Numbered from the stretch's first letter, positions 12,501-23,195 are shown. The stretch: DNA of 64,000 bases from Boswellia sacra (GCA_013180625.2 SNVD02009970.1:124001-188000), one strand, 5' to 3'. Numbers and translations are program-made. Notes: generated by a model not told the origin, from the letters alone.

Positions 12501-13393
12501 GAACTTTCTTTTACTTTCAAGGGAAGTGGCGTGGAGCAATTGAAACAAGCATTGAAGAAAGAGACGGGGCTTGATGATATCATTGTGTGTTCTCGGAATC
12601 CTTTGAATGGAAAGCTCTACCCTCTTAGATTACAGCTTCCTCCAAATAATGCAACACTGAATGTTGTTTTGGTTCCCTCAACATCTGAAGGTATGCTACT
12701 TTATTCTCTTTAATGCATTGACATTCCTTATCATTTCTTTTTTTGATTTCATGTCGTTGGTTCTTTAATCCTGAATGTGGCTGCTATTAATCAATTAGCT
12801 CTATAATGCAATTTGATATAATAAGCAAATCAGCAAATTACTAAATGATCAGATTATTCGGTCTTAAACTACTAGGATATAGTAGGTCTAGGACAAAGCA
12901 AAGACAATTGTGTTGTCAAATTTCAATAGCAAAAATCTTCTTGTGAACTTTGTACTTGCTGTCTAGATTTTGCCCAATTAAGTCTGCGTAATCAGAGAGA
13001 ATCGGTATTGTTATACGATCTACTTAAAAAATTTATCGGAGGAAATTGATCACAATCATATTTCTTATAGTTTATAATAATAAATTCGCAGAAGCAAACA
13101 GTTTGACTCCTTTAAAATTTCAGAATTCTGAATAGAACGTTACTTACCATAGGTTATTGCTGAGTAATTCTTAAACAAACTATAACCATAATAGTTCTCA
13201 TTGAAAATTTTGTTTCCACCAACAGTGCAGCATATAAATGGCAAACCAGATTTTTTCCTGGCAGTATCTTATGTATACCATAGGTTACACAGGATTCATA
13301 TTCTTGTCATCCACCTGGATACATATACGTATCTCATTTTGTTGGCTTAACAATGTTTTCTTCCATTTTCCAGCGGCAAGAGATCTCAAGTAG
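9574..13393 (+). CDS. Tandem DUF569 (fascin-like) protein with Pro/Gln/His-rich linker
   Basis: Four exons: 9574-10179, 11091-11918, 12396-12690 and 13374-13393, all in phase, giving 582 residues. Domain 1 (about residues 1-145) and domain 2 (about 205-347) are closely similar DUF569 folds, each with KAK-VRLRSH, KYL, GKYLTA-like, EWEPI, LRANGG, PPWRNS and TQDWVLW blocks. A Ser-rich spacer joins them. After domain 2 comes a linker of about 100 residues dominated by Pro, Gln and His, then the family's C-terminal domain (about 479-582, beginning near GRLIVYGVAN). The 20-base last exon encodes the end ARDLK. DUF569 proteins are called actin cross-linking or fascin-like from their predicted beta-trefoil fold; function is unproven. 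Exon 2 opens TGT GCC ATG in phase with exon 1, so one two-domain gene is more likely than two genes. The alternative is a separate gene starting at ATG 11097. Confidence 0.88.
11632..11836 (+). repeat. CCACAA/CATCAA-type coding repeat (Pro-Gln-His linker)
   Basis: The second DUF569 exon contains an imperfect tandem repeat of hexamers and nonamers such as CCGCAA, CCACAA, CATCAACATCCACAACCA. It encodes units like HQHPQPQ and PHPHP and keeps frame throughout. Its translation has no predicted fold; it is seen directly in the exon that also encodes domain 2. Confidence 0.9.
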
Positions 13394-13908
13394 CCAGGGA
13401 GTCTTCAGCTGCTTGATTGTTCAAAGACCGCAGCATTAATTTACAACATAGAGTACTTACATATCATGTTTGGCTCTAAGCCTGCTCCTGCTTGCTAACT
13501 TAAAACAGAATGAGACCAAAATGATTATGTTTCACTGTGAACATAAGCCATGTGATATCTTCTTTTATTCTTTTGGGTTGAGAAATTTGTAGATAAAATA
13601 CCTCTTCCTTGACAGTGTATTGACTATATTCAATTTCAAAAATATCTTCTGTTCAAATTTGTAGATGTGAAAACTATTCTTGTATTCAGTGATTATTTCC
13701 CAATACTCGAACTACTGGGAGATGCAGAAAAAGGTCAGATGTTTTATCATGATCCATATGAAACATGAAGAAGCCTCAGGTTTCAAATTCAAAGATTCAG
13801 AACAGAATTTTTTAAATGCAACTACTGCCATTTGACCTTTTGCAGTGCAAATTAGTGAATGGTAGGTATACAGACCTTTTTCTATAAATTGCAGGTACGA
13901 TTATAAAC
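13394..13908. other. 3' intergenic space between convergent genes
   Basis: 515 bp between the stop of the DUF569 gene (+) and the stop of the PPR gene (-). It should hold both 3' untranslated regions. No other feature seen. Confidence 0.6.
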
Positions 13909-15396
13909 TCAGTCAAGGGACAACAACTTCAGAATTGCATGTATCTGTCCTAGACACTGATGTGATACATCTCCTGAAACAAACTCAGTCGACATCCCAT
14001 CCACCTCTATCATACTGCATCCTGGTGTTTTCTTGATCCCTCTGTGACCAATCATTCTACGGATCTCACTTGCATCTTCACTTTTTTGAACACTCAAGTA
14101 AATATTTGACAACTGAACATAAGCTCCCTCTTCTTCTGATCCATTAACATCCTCTAGCTGCAAAAGCTCTTTAACAGCAAGCTCTGCAAGATCAACATTA
14201 TTATGAGTCTTACAACTACTCAATAATGCACCCCAAACAGAAGCAAGGGGCTTCGTGGGCATTCTTCTTATAAGCTTATGTGCTGCATCCAACTGACCAG
14301 CTCTACATAGCAAGTCCACCACACAACTAAAATGCTCATGTTGTGGCACAATCCCATAGATAACCTCCATGTTATCCAACAAAAACAGGCCTTCCTTTAC
14401 GAGCCCTGCATGTGTACAGGCCGTTAAAACACCAAGAAGTACAACCGCATCAGGCCTAATCCCATCTTCCACCTGCATTCTCTCCAAGCAATGAATAGCT
14501 CTCCTCGCATGCCCATGTAACGCAAATCCTCCAACCATGGCTGCCCATGAGAACACATTCCTCTTATGCATCGCCTCAAACACGTCGACCGCCATGTCTA
14601 GACAACCACACTTTGCATACATATCAACAAGCGCCGTCCCAACAAACACATCTGATTCCAACTCTTTCCTCTTCCTCAAAAACTCATGAATCCACTTCCC
14701 TTGTACAAGAGCCCCTGATTGAGCACAAGCCGTTAATGCAGTAGTTACACAAAACTCATCAACCTCAAACCCCAAAACCAACATTTCACGAAAAACACCC
14801 AAAGCCCGAGGCCCCAAATTACGTTTAACATACCCATTCATAAGCACATTCCACTGAATCAAATCCAAGCAAGGAATTTCCTCAAACACCTTCTGCGCAT
14901 CACTCAAATTTTTACACTCGCTATACAATCTAACGAGCGCAGTTTGCACATGATTATCCGCCAAAAAAACTCCATTTTTAACGACCCAGTTGTGCATTTG
15001 CCTTCCAAAACCCACCAAACATCCATTAACGCATGCCAAGAGCACAAAATGAAACGTATGGTTGTCGGGTTTCAAGCCATCTTTCCTCAACATAAGATCA
15101 AAATACTGAAGCGCCAATTGCGGGGAAGAGCTACGAGAGTAAGCTCTGATGAGAGTGTTGTAAATAAAACAATTGGGATTCTTAATTTGATCAAAAAGGA
15201 GGGAGGCGTAAGAGAGATTACCGCCGTGAGAGAGAGCACACAAGGCAATGAGTTTGCTGATAGCGTAGTTATTGTGGTGCAGGCCGTGAGTGATGAAAAT
15301 GGCGTGGATGGGCTTCAGCTGGTGCATACTGATGCAGCGTTGAATGAGAGAAATGCACCGTTTCCATGCTTTGATGCTGTACTGTGAGCCGCTCAT
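13909..15396 (-). CDS. PLS-class pentatricopeptide repeat (PPR) protein, E-type
   Basis: An intronless frame of 495 residues, as is typical of plant PPR genes. About ten degenerate 31-36 residue repeats can be traced, with hallmark strings such as [67 protein letters not shown] and [16 protein letters not shown]. After the repeats comes an E-type tail ([15 protein letters not shown], then [13 protein letters not shown], then [12 protein letters not shown]). There is no DYW deaminase; the protein stops soon after. Such proteins bind organellar RNA, and E-class members often act in C-to-U editing with partners in trans. From memory it resembles Arabidopsis At3g28640/At3g28660. It is convergent with the DUF569 gene. 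A 215-bp piece of its 3' half is copied at 23196-23414. Confidence 0.93.
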   Translation of the reverse strand: MSGSQYSIKAWKRCISLIQRCISMHQLKPIHAIFITHGLHHNNYAISKLIALCALSHGGNLSYASLLFDQIKNPNCFIYNTLIRAYSRSSSPQLALQYFDLMLRKDGLKPDNHTFHFVLLACVNGCLVGFGRQMHNWVVKNGVFLADNHVQTALVRLYSECKNLSDAQKVFEEIPCLDLIQWNVLMNGYVKRNLGPRALGVFREMLVLGFEVDEFCVTTALTACAQSGALVQGKWIHEFLRKRKELESDVFVGTALVDMYAKCGCLDMAVDVFEAMHKRNVFSWAAMVGGFALHGHARRAIHCLERMQVEDGIRPDAVVLLGVLTACTHAGLVKEGLFLLDNMEVIYGIVPQHEHFSCVVDLLCRAGQLDAAHKLIRRMPTKPLASVWGALLSSCKTHNNVDLAELAVKELLQLEDVNGSEEEGAYVQLSNIYLSVQKSEDASEIRRMIGHRGIKKTPGCSMIEVDGMSTEFVSGDVSHQCLGQIHAILKLLSLD

Positions 15397-15554
15397 GCGT
15401 TTTCAGGTCGTTGGTTATGGCGCCAAGTTGAATAGCGGTTTTTTGGTCTTTCAAAAGCTAACCGATTTGTCGTTGTTTCTGCTGAAAGCTAAACGACTTG
15501 TCCATTTTTGAACTTTGGTAGACGACTCGTGGTGTTTTCGTTTGACTTAGGAAT

Positions 15555-15840
15555 ATCTTGTCGGTTATATGCTCGTTAAGTAAGCGACTTGTCGTAACTA
15601 AGGTATTAAAAATTGGAATTTCTACCAAGAAAACAAATAAATTATTAAATCTTGATCGATTAATCAATAAATAATACTTTAATTCTAGACCTTTCAAAGT
15701 TTAGACACATATCTTACCACATATATACATGTCGAATTTTCTCTTTTCTAATTTTTTTAAGTTAAAACTTTTTGTTATATTGTTATCCAAGTATTTAACA
15801 CAAGACTCATGTATCAACGAAGTGCATTTTATATATGCAG
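15555..15840. repeat. Segmental duplication, copy 1 (with 21455-21730)
   Basis: Non-coding sequence upstream of the PPR gene that reappears at 21455-21730 in the same orientation with small indels. Shared strings include GACTTGTCGTA, TTGGAATTTCTACC, AAATAAATTATTAAATCTT, TTAACACAAGA and TGCATTTTAT/TACATTTTAT-type ends. Confidence 0.8.
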
Positions 15841-17464
15841 GTTAAATCTAAATGTGGCTATATTTTGTGGTTGTATATATAATGTGACAATCACAAACTA
15901 TTGCAAAGTACTATGAAATAAATTCACAACATATGTAATATATTATATTATAACTACAAAATGAGCACTTGTAGAATTCCTCTGCTATATTCCTATAATG
16001 TGACATATTATATAAAATTAGCAGATTAGCAATATATTATGTAATATGCTGCGTAGGAAGAAAGAATTCCTCCATTCCATTTCTCTGCAATTTTATAAAG
16101 CTAAAACTGAAATATATAGAATGTTCAACCGCTATATTAATCATGTAATGAATCAATTTAGAAAAGGAAAAGATTTCCTAAGAGAAGAAATCACTTCTAA
16201 TTGATTGTGGTGCCTAATATCTTTCCAAATTATAAAGATTTGATTTTGTCTTTCCATGACTGCCTAAACATATGCTTTATGAATTATGATTTTCCACTCA
16301 CCTAATTTTGCCTTACTTTTTGAGAAATTGTACGTTGACACATGAATTTTTATATTTATGAATGGTCGAGAGATGTATATGTATTTTCTATAGTTCTCAA
16401 TCGCAATTTTGTAAAAAAGATAAAGTTGAGATGAGATAAGAAGGTGGTCTTTGTCTATACTTTATCAGTCTCTTTTTTGAATTAACTAATTGATTGTTAT
16501 TAGTACGTTACATCACCAATGAAATTATTTATATTTGATCACATAGATATATTAATTATACTGATAAATTAATTGAAGTATTTTGACATCAAGGAAGAAA
16601 ATTTATAGTTTTCCTCGAATAACAAATTTGCTTGAGAGAGAGTCAAAAGAGATTCCCGTTTGTAGGACAAGAGTCCCTTTTTAGTAAGCTGTGCGCTGCT
16701 GCTATCAAATATTGATTCGGAAACGGTCTATAATTTTACTCTTTTTTCCTTTAATATTTGCCTCGGTGAGGGAATTTAATCCATATGAAAAAGAGGAAAG
16801 CAATTCATGTGAACAATTCCAACGTATATAAAACTAAAGCTATATATTTAGTTGAAGTTAATATTCATTCCCTCTAAAACGAATTTTAGGATCCATGTCT
16901 AATATTCTGCCGACTCTCTAGCTAGCTTCTCGTGCAGTGCAACACACCTGAAACGTACACAGAGGAATTTAATTTTCCAAATTTTCTGGTTTACTCCGAT
17001 TGAAAGTATCATGGACTTGTTAAATTGTTGTATTTGTGATTCCTCACACCAAAGTAATTAACTTTTTCCTTTTCGGAGGAAGTGTATTGCAAACAAAAGA
17101 TTATAGTAGGACCATCTTTGAAACTACACACGGCCTGTTCGATACCAAGTTTGCTCGGTTGATAAAGTATTGTTATTATAGAACAACTTTTCTCAGTAGG
17201 TCATTTTCAATCAGCATATATATCTGCACCTTAAATTAAACAAGAAGGGTTTGCATGAAATCAAAGAAGTATAATTATAGTTATCCTTTAAGGAAGCAAC
17301 CTATTTGATTGAGAAAGTAAAGAGAATCCTGTTTGTAGGATAATAATCTTTTCTATTAATCTTCCAGCACACAATCTATCTAATGATTAGAGAGAGGACA
17401 AAGCTCATTCCACCTTACAACTTTTTCTTTCCTTCAATATTTGTATCAGGGCATTAGGACATTA
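15841..17464. other. Intergenic with an old degenerate internal duplication
   Basis: No gene seen. Sequence around 16620-16770 resembles 17305-17450: both have GAGA-AAGAGATTCC-like text, GTTTGTAGGA, then TTTCCTT-AATATTTG and a CGGTGAGGG/ATCAGGGCA end. This suggests a degenerate tandem duplication of about 690 bp spacing. Confidence 0.4.
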
Positions 17465-18122
17465 GGTCATGTTTGACAGACCACATTATATTGTATAAAA
17501 ACTTTTTATACAGTATTTATGTTTAGAATAAACTTTACATTGTACTAAATAATACACTATATAATTTAATGTAACATGTATTACATTGTCTAATGCAGAG
17601 AAAAACTACTGCATTGCCCTGCACTACACTAAATTAATAAATCATTATATATTTCTCTTTAATTTTAAAATACAATAAAACCCTTATATACAATAATAAT
17701 TTTGTGTAAAATAAAAAAAATTATACTTTTGATTTTGATCTAATTAGGACAATATGAATTTAATATAAATGGAACAAGTCTTTTTTTTTTTTTTTGTTAT
17801 AGACTGTACTTTGTGACACAAGAAAACTATTTTTATAATATAATTTTTTTATATTAATTAGGACAATATGAATTTAATCAAATATGAGGAAGATTATATA
17901 TTTTTATAATTGTAGGTTATAATTATTTTATTTAGTATTTAATTTCTTTAATTTGGTGTAAAAATAATATTTAATTTATTTAATAATATGTTGTTAATTT
18001 TTGAAATGAAAGATAATGTAATACAATTTAAAAATACTCCAAATATAAATATAGTATAGTATAAAAAATAGTGCAGTATATTATGCATAGCATTAATTAA
18101 TACAGTACAGTACAACATGACC
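17465..18122. mobile_element. Candidate PIF/Harbinger-like MITE (658 bp)
   Basis: The left end GGTCATGTT (17465-17473) is the exact inverted complement of the right end AACATGACC (18114-18122). The interior is very AT-rich and rich in TACAGTA/TATAGTA-type subterminal motifs, with no coding capacity. The flanks read ATTA on the left and ATATTG on the right. The paralogous locus near 20005 reads CTTATTG with no insertion, which fits a 3-bp TTA target duplication with one copy drifted to ATA. A TTA/TAA target is a PIF/Harbinger trait. Only nine terminal bases are clearly paired, so class is inferred. Confidence 0.55.
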
Positions 18123-18346
18123 ATATTGTTTTCAAAAACATTGATTTGAGAATGTATGCATATGTATATCATTAGAGGCTTCCGCAGTAAGCTGATTCAT
18201 TTGTCCATTATTTGTAATGCCACCTATTCTAGCAAAATTAGAGTATTAATAGAACACAAAATTAAGTCAACTAAATTTTATTTTGCTATAGCTAGTTTAC
18301 AGTATAAATAGAACATATATATATATTAATCCAATAAAATAAATTA

Positions 18347-19286
18347 TTAAACTAATCCTTCATAATTCAAATCCGCTCCATCAGAGGTCATAAGTTTCTC
18401 AATGCTTTCATCAGAAGCGAACCTGAGTGAGTACATCATTCCAATTTGAAAACCTCCCATGAAAATAGCAAGCAAAACTGAATAAAAATAGACCATGGCA
18501 AAATAGAATATGGCTTGTCCATAACTCATTGCACTGGTGTCTTTGAGTGCCGGTCCCAAGATCATTGCAGCGGTCACGTACGGAATTAAACTGATCCAAA
18601 AGAAAGCTTTGTGTTGCCACACAGGAAACCGTGGATCATAATGAAACTGGAGAGAAAAATCAAACAAAAAATAAAATTATAAAGGAAAATAAAATGAGAC
18701 GATAATGAAATTAACAACCCTTTTTAAGTAATTACTTACCTTGGAATTATATTTATCCATCCAAAAATGGTCCAAGTCCCAATTCTAATAAACATAGAAA
18801 AAAATACTTAATATATTAGTAAATTTGAAAAATCAAAAGAGAGAAGGTGCTAAATTAAACTAGTAAATAAGAGGAGTACCATTACCTTTTGCCAATAATC
18901 GAAGAAGAACTCCCACTTTTCCTTTGCAAGCACCAGCATGATTGATGTTATAATACAAACCAGCATCGCGTATGAAATTTTAACTATTAACTGCTGCTTC
19001 TCAGCGGTGATATAAGATAATCTTATTGAGCAGACAACCGAGGCTAAACACAGCATAGGCCAAGCAACGAACACTGCAAACTGGAGAAATACAAGAGTAC
19101 ACCAATTAAAATATAATACTGTAAAAAGTTTATGTTATAATACATAAGACACGTACGGCATTAAATTAGACTTACATTTTGAGTGAAAAAGAGCCAGTCG
19201 AGAGGAAGGGACAGCGCTAGCTCTAATTGATCTGTATCTTTGCAATCTGTTTGTGCGGCGCAACCTTGCTTAGGTTTAGAATCCAT
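18347..19286 (-). CDS. Multi-pass membrane protein of unknown function (copy A, intact)
   Basis: Four exons on the minus strand: 19286-19176, 19080-18886, 18784-18740 and 18646-18347. All are in phase with GT-AG junctions, giving 216 residues. The short hydrophilic N-terminus (MDSKPKQGCAAQTDCKDTDQ) is followed by about four hydrophobic segments, near residues 32-58 (through FVAWPMLCLASVV), 66-88 (YAMLVCIITSIMLVLA), 127-148 (FFWISLIPYVTAAMILG) and 160-185 (AIFYFAMVYFYSVLLAIFMGG). Between the second and third lies an aromatic and charged loop (EKWEFFFDYWQK, NWDLDHFWMDKY, HYDPRFPVWQH). The C-terminus is acidic. I do not recognise the family. The preserved frame next to a decayed paralogue (20229-20905) argues that this copy is under selection. 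Confidence 0.75.
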
Positions 19287-20004
19287 CGCATGAAGGGAGA
19301 ACGAATCCAAGAGCCAAGATAGAAGAAAAATATGCTATAAGGAAGGTACATTAACAAATTTATATAAGAACAGCAACCGCCAACACCAAAGATCCTATGC
19401 AATATATCTTGGGAAAACATTGCCTCTTTCGGAATCCTTAGAATACGCAAATTTCCATAACAAATAAATAATTCTAAGATGCTATCATGCACGTAGGATA
19501 AGTTAGGGTTTACTAGGAATTTTCATTTAATTTCTAAGAATTTTAATAAATCCAGGATTTAAGAGTCTTAATCGGAGTTATTTTGCTAATGAATAATTTT
19601 TCTATTTCCCCTGGTTTTTTTACTTTTGTAGTTGAGTTTGAATTGGAACTTTTATCTCAATACGTTTCCTGATCAGAATAGGATTTTGTGTATAAGCGTC
19701 TAGTTGCTTCTTTCACGTAAGGACACTTGGTTAATGTTTTTAATGTTTTAATAAAAGATTATTCTCTCTCAAATTTGTTCATATCTTTCATTCATTTCTT
19801 CTAATAGTTTCCCCTTTCTGCTATAATTTCCATCCATTCTTTAATAATTATTCATCAATCATCATCTCCAACAACGAATTTCATCAAATATAATTGTTTT
19901 CGTTTCTAAAGATTTGACAAAAATAAGAGTGTCGATCTTTTATGGTTTTTTAAGAAAATAACTCTTTTTCCACCTGACATGCACTCAGACGAAATATAAG
20001 GATC
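19287..20004. other. Intergenic between paralogues A and A'
   Basis: No gene recognised. An 89-codon hydrophobic minus-strand frame at 19223-19492 overlaps exon 1 of copy A in another frame and looks fortuitous. The region should contain the promoter of copy A. Confidence 0.45.
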
Positions 20005-20228
20005 TTATTGTTTTCAAAAACATCGATCTGAGAATGTGTGTATATGTGTATCATTATATATATATATATGCTTCCACAAATAAGTTAGGTTCATTTGTCC
20101 ATTATTTGCAATGCCACCTTAAATAGGCGCATTCTAGCTAAATTAGAGAATTAATAGAGCAAAAAATTAAATCAACTAAATTTTATTTTGCGAGTTTACA
20201 GTATAAATAGAACATATATTCAAATAAA
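20005..20228. repeat. Segmental duplication flank shared with 18122-18346
   Basis: Sequence downstream of the pseudogene copy matches sequence downstream of intact copy A. Shared strings include TTGTTTTCAAAAACAT, TTCATTTGTCCATTATTTG, AATGCCACCT, AACTAAATTTTATTTTGC and AGTATAAATAGAACATATAT. The match begins right after the candidate MITE end at 18122. Confidence 0.8.
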
Positions 20229-20905
20229 ATAAACTATTAAACTAATCCTAGATAATTCAAATAAGCTCCATCAAAGTCAAAAGTTTCTCAATACTCTCGT
20301 CAGAAGCGAACCTGAGTGAGTACAGCATTCCAATTTGAACACATTCCATGAAAATGGCCAGCAAAACCGATAAAAGATAGACTACGGCAAAATAGAATAC
20401 GGCTTGTCCACAACTCATTGCACCGGTGTCTTTGAGTACTGGTCCCAAGATCGTTGCAGCGGTTGCCACACGGGAAACCGTGGATCATAATGAAATTGGA
20501 GAGAAGAATCAAACCAAAAATAAAATTATAAAGTGAAATAAAACGAGACAATAATGAAATTAATAATCGTTTTTTAAGTAACTACTTGCCTTGAAATTAT
20601 GTTTGTTCATCCAAAAATGGTCCAAGTCCCAATTCTAATAAAAATGAGAAAAAAAAATTAATATATTGGTAAATATGAAAGATCAAATGAGAGTAGATGC
20701 TAAATTAAGCCAGTAAATGAGAGAATGTACCATTACCTTTTGCCAATATTCGAAGAAAAACTCCCACGTTGCCTTTGCAAGCACCAGCATGATTGATGTG
20801 ATAATACAAACTAGCATCGCATAGCATATGAAATTTTGACTATTGACTGCTGCTTCTCAGCAGTGATTATAAGGTAAACTTATTCAGCAGACAACCCTAG
20901 GCTAA
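20229..20905 (-). pseudogene. Broken paralogue of membrane protein A
   Basis: This copy matches exons 2-4 of the 18347-19286 gene but is disabled several ways. The acceptor before the last exon has changed from CAG to CAA (plus strand: ATGAAATTGG instead of ATGAAACTGG near 20503). A 40-base deletion after the codons for FPVWQ shifts the frame in the last exon. In the exon 2 counterpart a Ser codon TCA is now TGA, with a one-base insertion soon after and a further small insertion. The first exon is missing because a SINE starts at 20908. Remaining open pieces (20257-20469 and 20300-20551) are fragments of the last exon in different frames. Confidence 0.9.
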
Positions 20906-20907
20906 AA

Positions 20908-21127
20908 TTTTTTTTTTTGTAACATAGGTGTCCGGACCAGTTTACGCGTACCACAACTAATCCTCAGGGAGACTAGCACGACCATAAACCACTGTCACGA
21001 TCTCCCGCTTACCTCACGAGAAAAAGCCATCGTGAAGAGTCGAACCCGGGACTTCACCGTTGACCTTACCAACTCTCTCTGGGTCGCCCTTCTCACTTGA
21101 ACCAACCCATTGTAGCACCACTCCTTG
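20908..21127 (-). mobile_element. tRNA-derived SINE
   Basis: Read on the minus strand, the element begins near 21127 and ends in a poly-A tail (plus-strand T run 20908-20918). It carries an RNA polymerase III A box TGGTTCAAGTG (complement of 21094-21104). About 45 bp downstream is a B box GGTTCGACTC (within the complement of 21037-21047) inside CCCGGGTTCGACTC. The 3' body contains CTGGTCCGGACACC just before the tail, a string typical of plant SINEs. It sits where exon 1 of the membrane-protein pseudogene should be. No clear target duplication was found. Confidence 0.8.
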
Positions 21128-21158
21128 TTTTATTTTAATTTTAGGTCAATTTTAGCTT

Positions 21159-21472
21159 TTGAAGTGCAAATTTACTATGAGAATCTATAGATATACCTTT
21201 TTATCTTTCATCTTGTGTATTACTAAATATAATGAGGAGGATATTATTAAGATGTACATTGATGATGAGGTTGCTTGGATATTCTTGGTGGACGGTTGTG
21301 CGGTGCTTTATTTCATACACTTATATATGATGCAGACGATGAAGATGTGAAGTTAAGGGATTTAAAGATAAAAAGTGGCCGGGTAGCGTTTGCACAACAG
21401 GATGTGTTTTTGCTAGAGAACCAGCTTCCATATCAACTCCTGGAGGCAATGATGAGTAGGTCCATTGAGTAA
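21159..21472 (+). pseudogene. DUF247 (UPF0481) middle fragment, frameshifted
   Basis: Two overlapping frames spell one DUF247 segment. The first, in the frame of 21159, gives YNEEDIIKMYIDDEVAWIFLVDGCAVL. The second, in the frame of 21275, gives YDADDEDVKLRDLK followed by QQDVFLLENQLPYQLLEAMM. The strings LVDGCA and DVFLLENQLP are DUF247 hallmarks. A frameshift near 21300-21320 separates the two, and the sequence after LLEAMM passes straight into the duplicated non-coding segment at 21455. DUF247 proteins are plant membrane-associated proteins of mostly unknown function, normally about 400-550 residues, so this is a relic. Confidence 0.85.
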
Positions 21473-21730
21473 ATGACTTGTCGTAGCCAAAGTATTAAAA
21501 AATTGGAATTTCTACCGATAAAAATAAATTATTAAATCTTTATCAATCAATAGTATAACTAAAAGATTAGTACATTAGTATTCGAGTCTCTTTAAGATTT
21601 TATACGAAATTGGATGAGGATGAGATACAAATTTGATATATTCTCTCTTCAAATCTTTCGTTATTTTGTTGTCCACAAGTATTAATTTAACACAAGATGT
21701 CATAGATCAAGGAAGTACATTTTATGCATG
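21455..21730. repeat. Segmental duplication, copy 2 (with 15555-15840)
   Basis: Same orientation as copy 1. Shared text includes GACTTGTCGTAGCC/AACT, TTGGAATTTCTACC, AAATAAATTATTAAATCTT, TATTTTGTTGTCC/TATTGTTATCC and TTAACACAAGA. The left edge abuts the DUF247 fragment, whereas copy 1 abuts the PPR gene upstream region. Confidence 0.8.
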
Positions 21731-22121
21731 TTCGATACTGAACTTGCTCCAAAGATTCACAGAGATAATTGATTATTACTTAATTTTCGATTAAATGAAA
21801 CCTGTCAAGAGTTTACCTGATTAAGTTTAAATCATCATCTGCACGTAAAATTGATTTGTACAACTGATTCTATGAATCCTAATGTAGCATAAGTCGATTA
21901 CGCGGATTATTATTACATAATTTTTTATCAATTTTCCCATTAATTTATTATTATTTTGAGCAAATTCAATATTCTGTACAAAGTTAAATTATATGGAATT
22001 GGTTGCACATTTGTTGTCCTCCTAGATATTAGTTGAAAACCGATTTCGAATTGATTAATTTCAGACTCCTTACTTTCAAGATCAACCATTTCAGATCTGT
22101 TCTACAATTAATATCGTTTCG

Positions 22122-22587
22122 ATGGCACCAAATGGACTTGACAACGACATCAAAATCGATATCCCTGTTACCGGACAGGGTCGAGAGAGAGGCAGCGCCA
22201 TGAACAAGTCGTTCAAATTCCTAGAAGATGCATTAGCTTGAGGGGATGCAATCAGCAGATGAATCAAAAAATCCAAAACCACTTATACGAAAGGTTCCAT
22301 TCGCGAGGCGTGACACGGATAGCTTCCATAAATACTACGAAACAAGAGTGGTCACTATCGGCAATTCGGCCCTATCCATCAAGAGGTTCTTGACGAGAAC
22401 AAGTTCACAGCTATCAGAGAAGGAGAAGCATAAGCTGGCAGCCCTCTTCATACAAGAAAAAGGGCTTCAAAAAGAGGTTCTGTACGACAAAATCAAGGGA
22501 CAGATCACAGAGTTGAAGAATTGCTACAGTGAGGAGGATATTGAGAGTTACAGGAACGATGAGAAAAATATAAACCACAAATTCTGA
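22122..22587 (+). pseudogene. DUF247 (UPF0481) N-terminal fragment, frameshifted and truncated
   Basis: An ATG at 22122 opens 39 codons (MAPNGLDNDIKIDIPVTGQG...) ending at TGA 22239-22241. A second frame starting at or before 22246 then gives the conserved DUF247 start: KPLIRKVPFARRDTDSF, YYETRVVTIG, EKHKLAALFIQ and LYDKIKGQITELKNCYSEEDI. It stops at 22585-22587, far short of the family length. The two frames differ by one, so a frameshift lies near 22240. The GPIHHG-type motif that normally follows the VVxIG block is absent; the text there reads NSALSIKRFL. It overlaps at YSEEDI with the start of the 21159-21472 fragment, so these look like pieces of two broken copies in reversed order. Confidence 0.8.
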
Positions 22588-23195
22588 ATAATTCGATCAA
22601 GTAATGTCCTTTAATTTACCACAAACCACAAGCCAATTTCTTTTTTCTTTCTTAATCATTTTCGTATAAGCAAAAATATTGAACAAATTAAATTGAAGTG
22701 CAAGCAGTCCTGTTCCACTAACCAAAGAAACTAACACAACTAGTCTGTGCAAAGTACTTCCTATAAAATATTAAATTGATTACCTAGTATTTAATAATTT
22801 ACATAAAAATATTAAAATAATTAATTACTGATGATTGCCTGAGAAAATACAGCTAAAAAATATCATAACTAGCAAAGCTCATGGCAGACAGACATGCTAC
22901 ATGATTTTAAGCACAAGTCAAAAGCCAATTTACTTTAAACAACCAATTAAGGGGAAACAGAGATGACACTCTCTAAACTCAACTCTACTACTCTTCATCA
23001 ATACTTTGTAGCAAATAAAAAGAATCTCTTAGCTTTATCAAGAAATTGGACTACCAAATTCTTGAAGAAAGTACAATACGAAGAAATAGGTACGAAACAT
23101 TATCAAGAAACAAAATAGATATCAACTAGTTGTTATTATTTCACTTGGCCACTAATGAGCATAACAGGGATGTGACTGTGGGCTCAATCATCTCC
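22588..23195. other. Intergenic
   Basis: AT-rich, nothing recognised between the DUF247 relic and the PPR fragment. Confidence 0.5.

Noticed and set aside
14944..15387. 147-codon plus-strand ORF opposite the PPR gene
   Set aside because: The minus-strand frame is an unmistakable PPR protein; the plus frame shows no family features.
19223..19492. 89-codon hydrophobic minus ORF
   Set aside because: It overlaps the better-supported exon 1 of membrane protein A (ATG 19286) in another frame and has no phase-compatible continuation.
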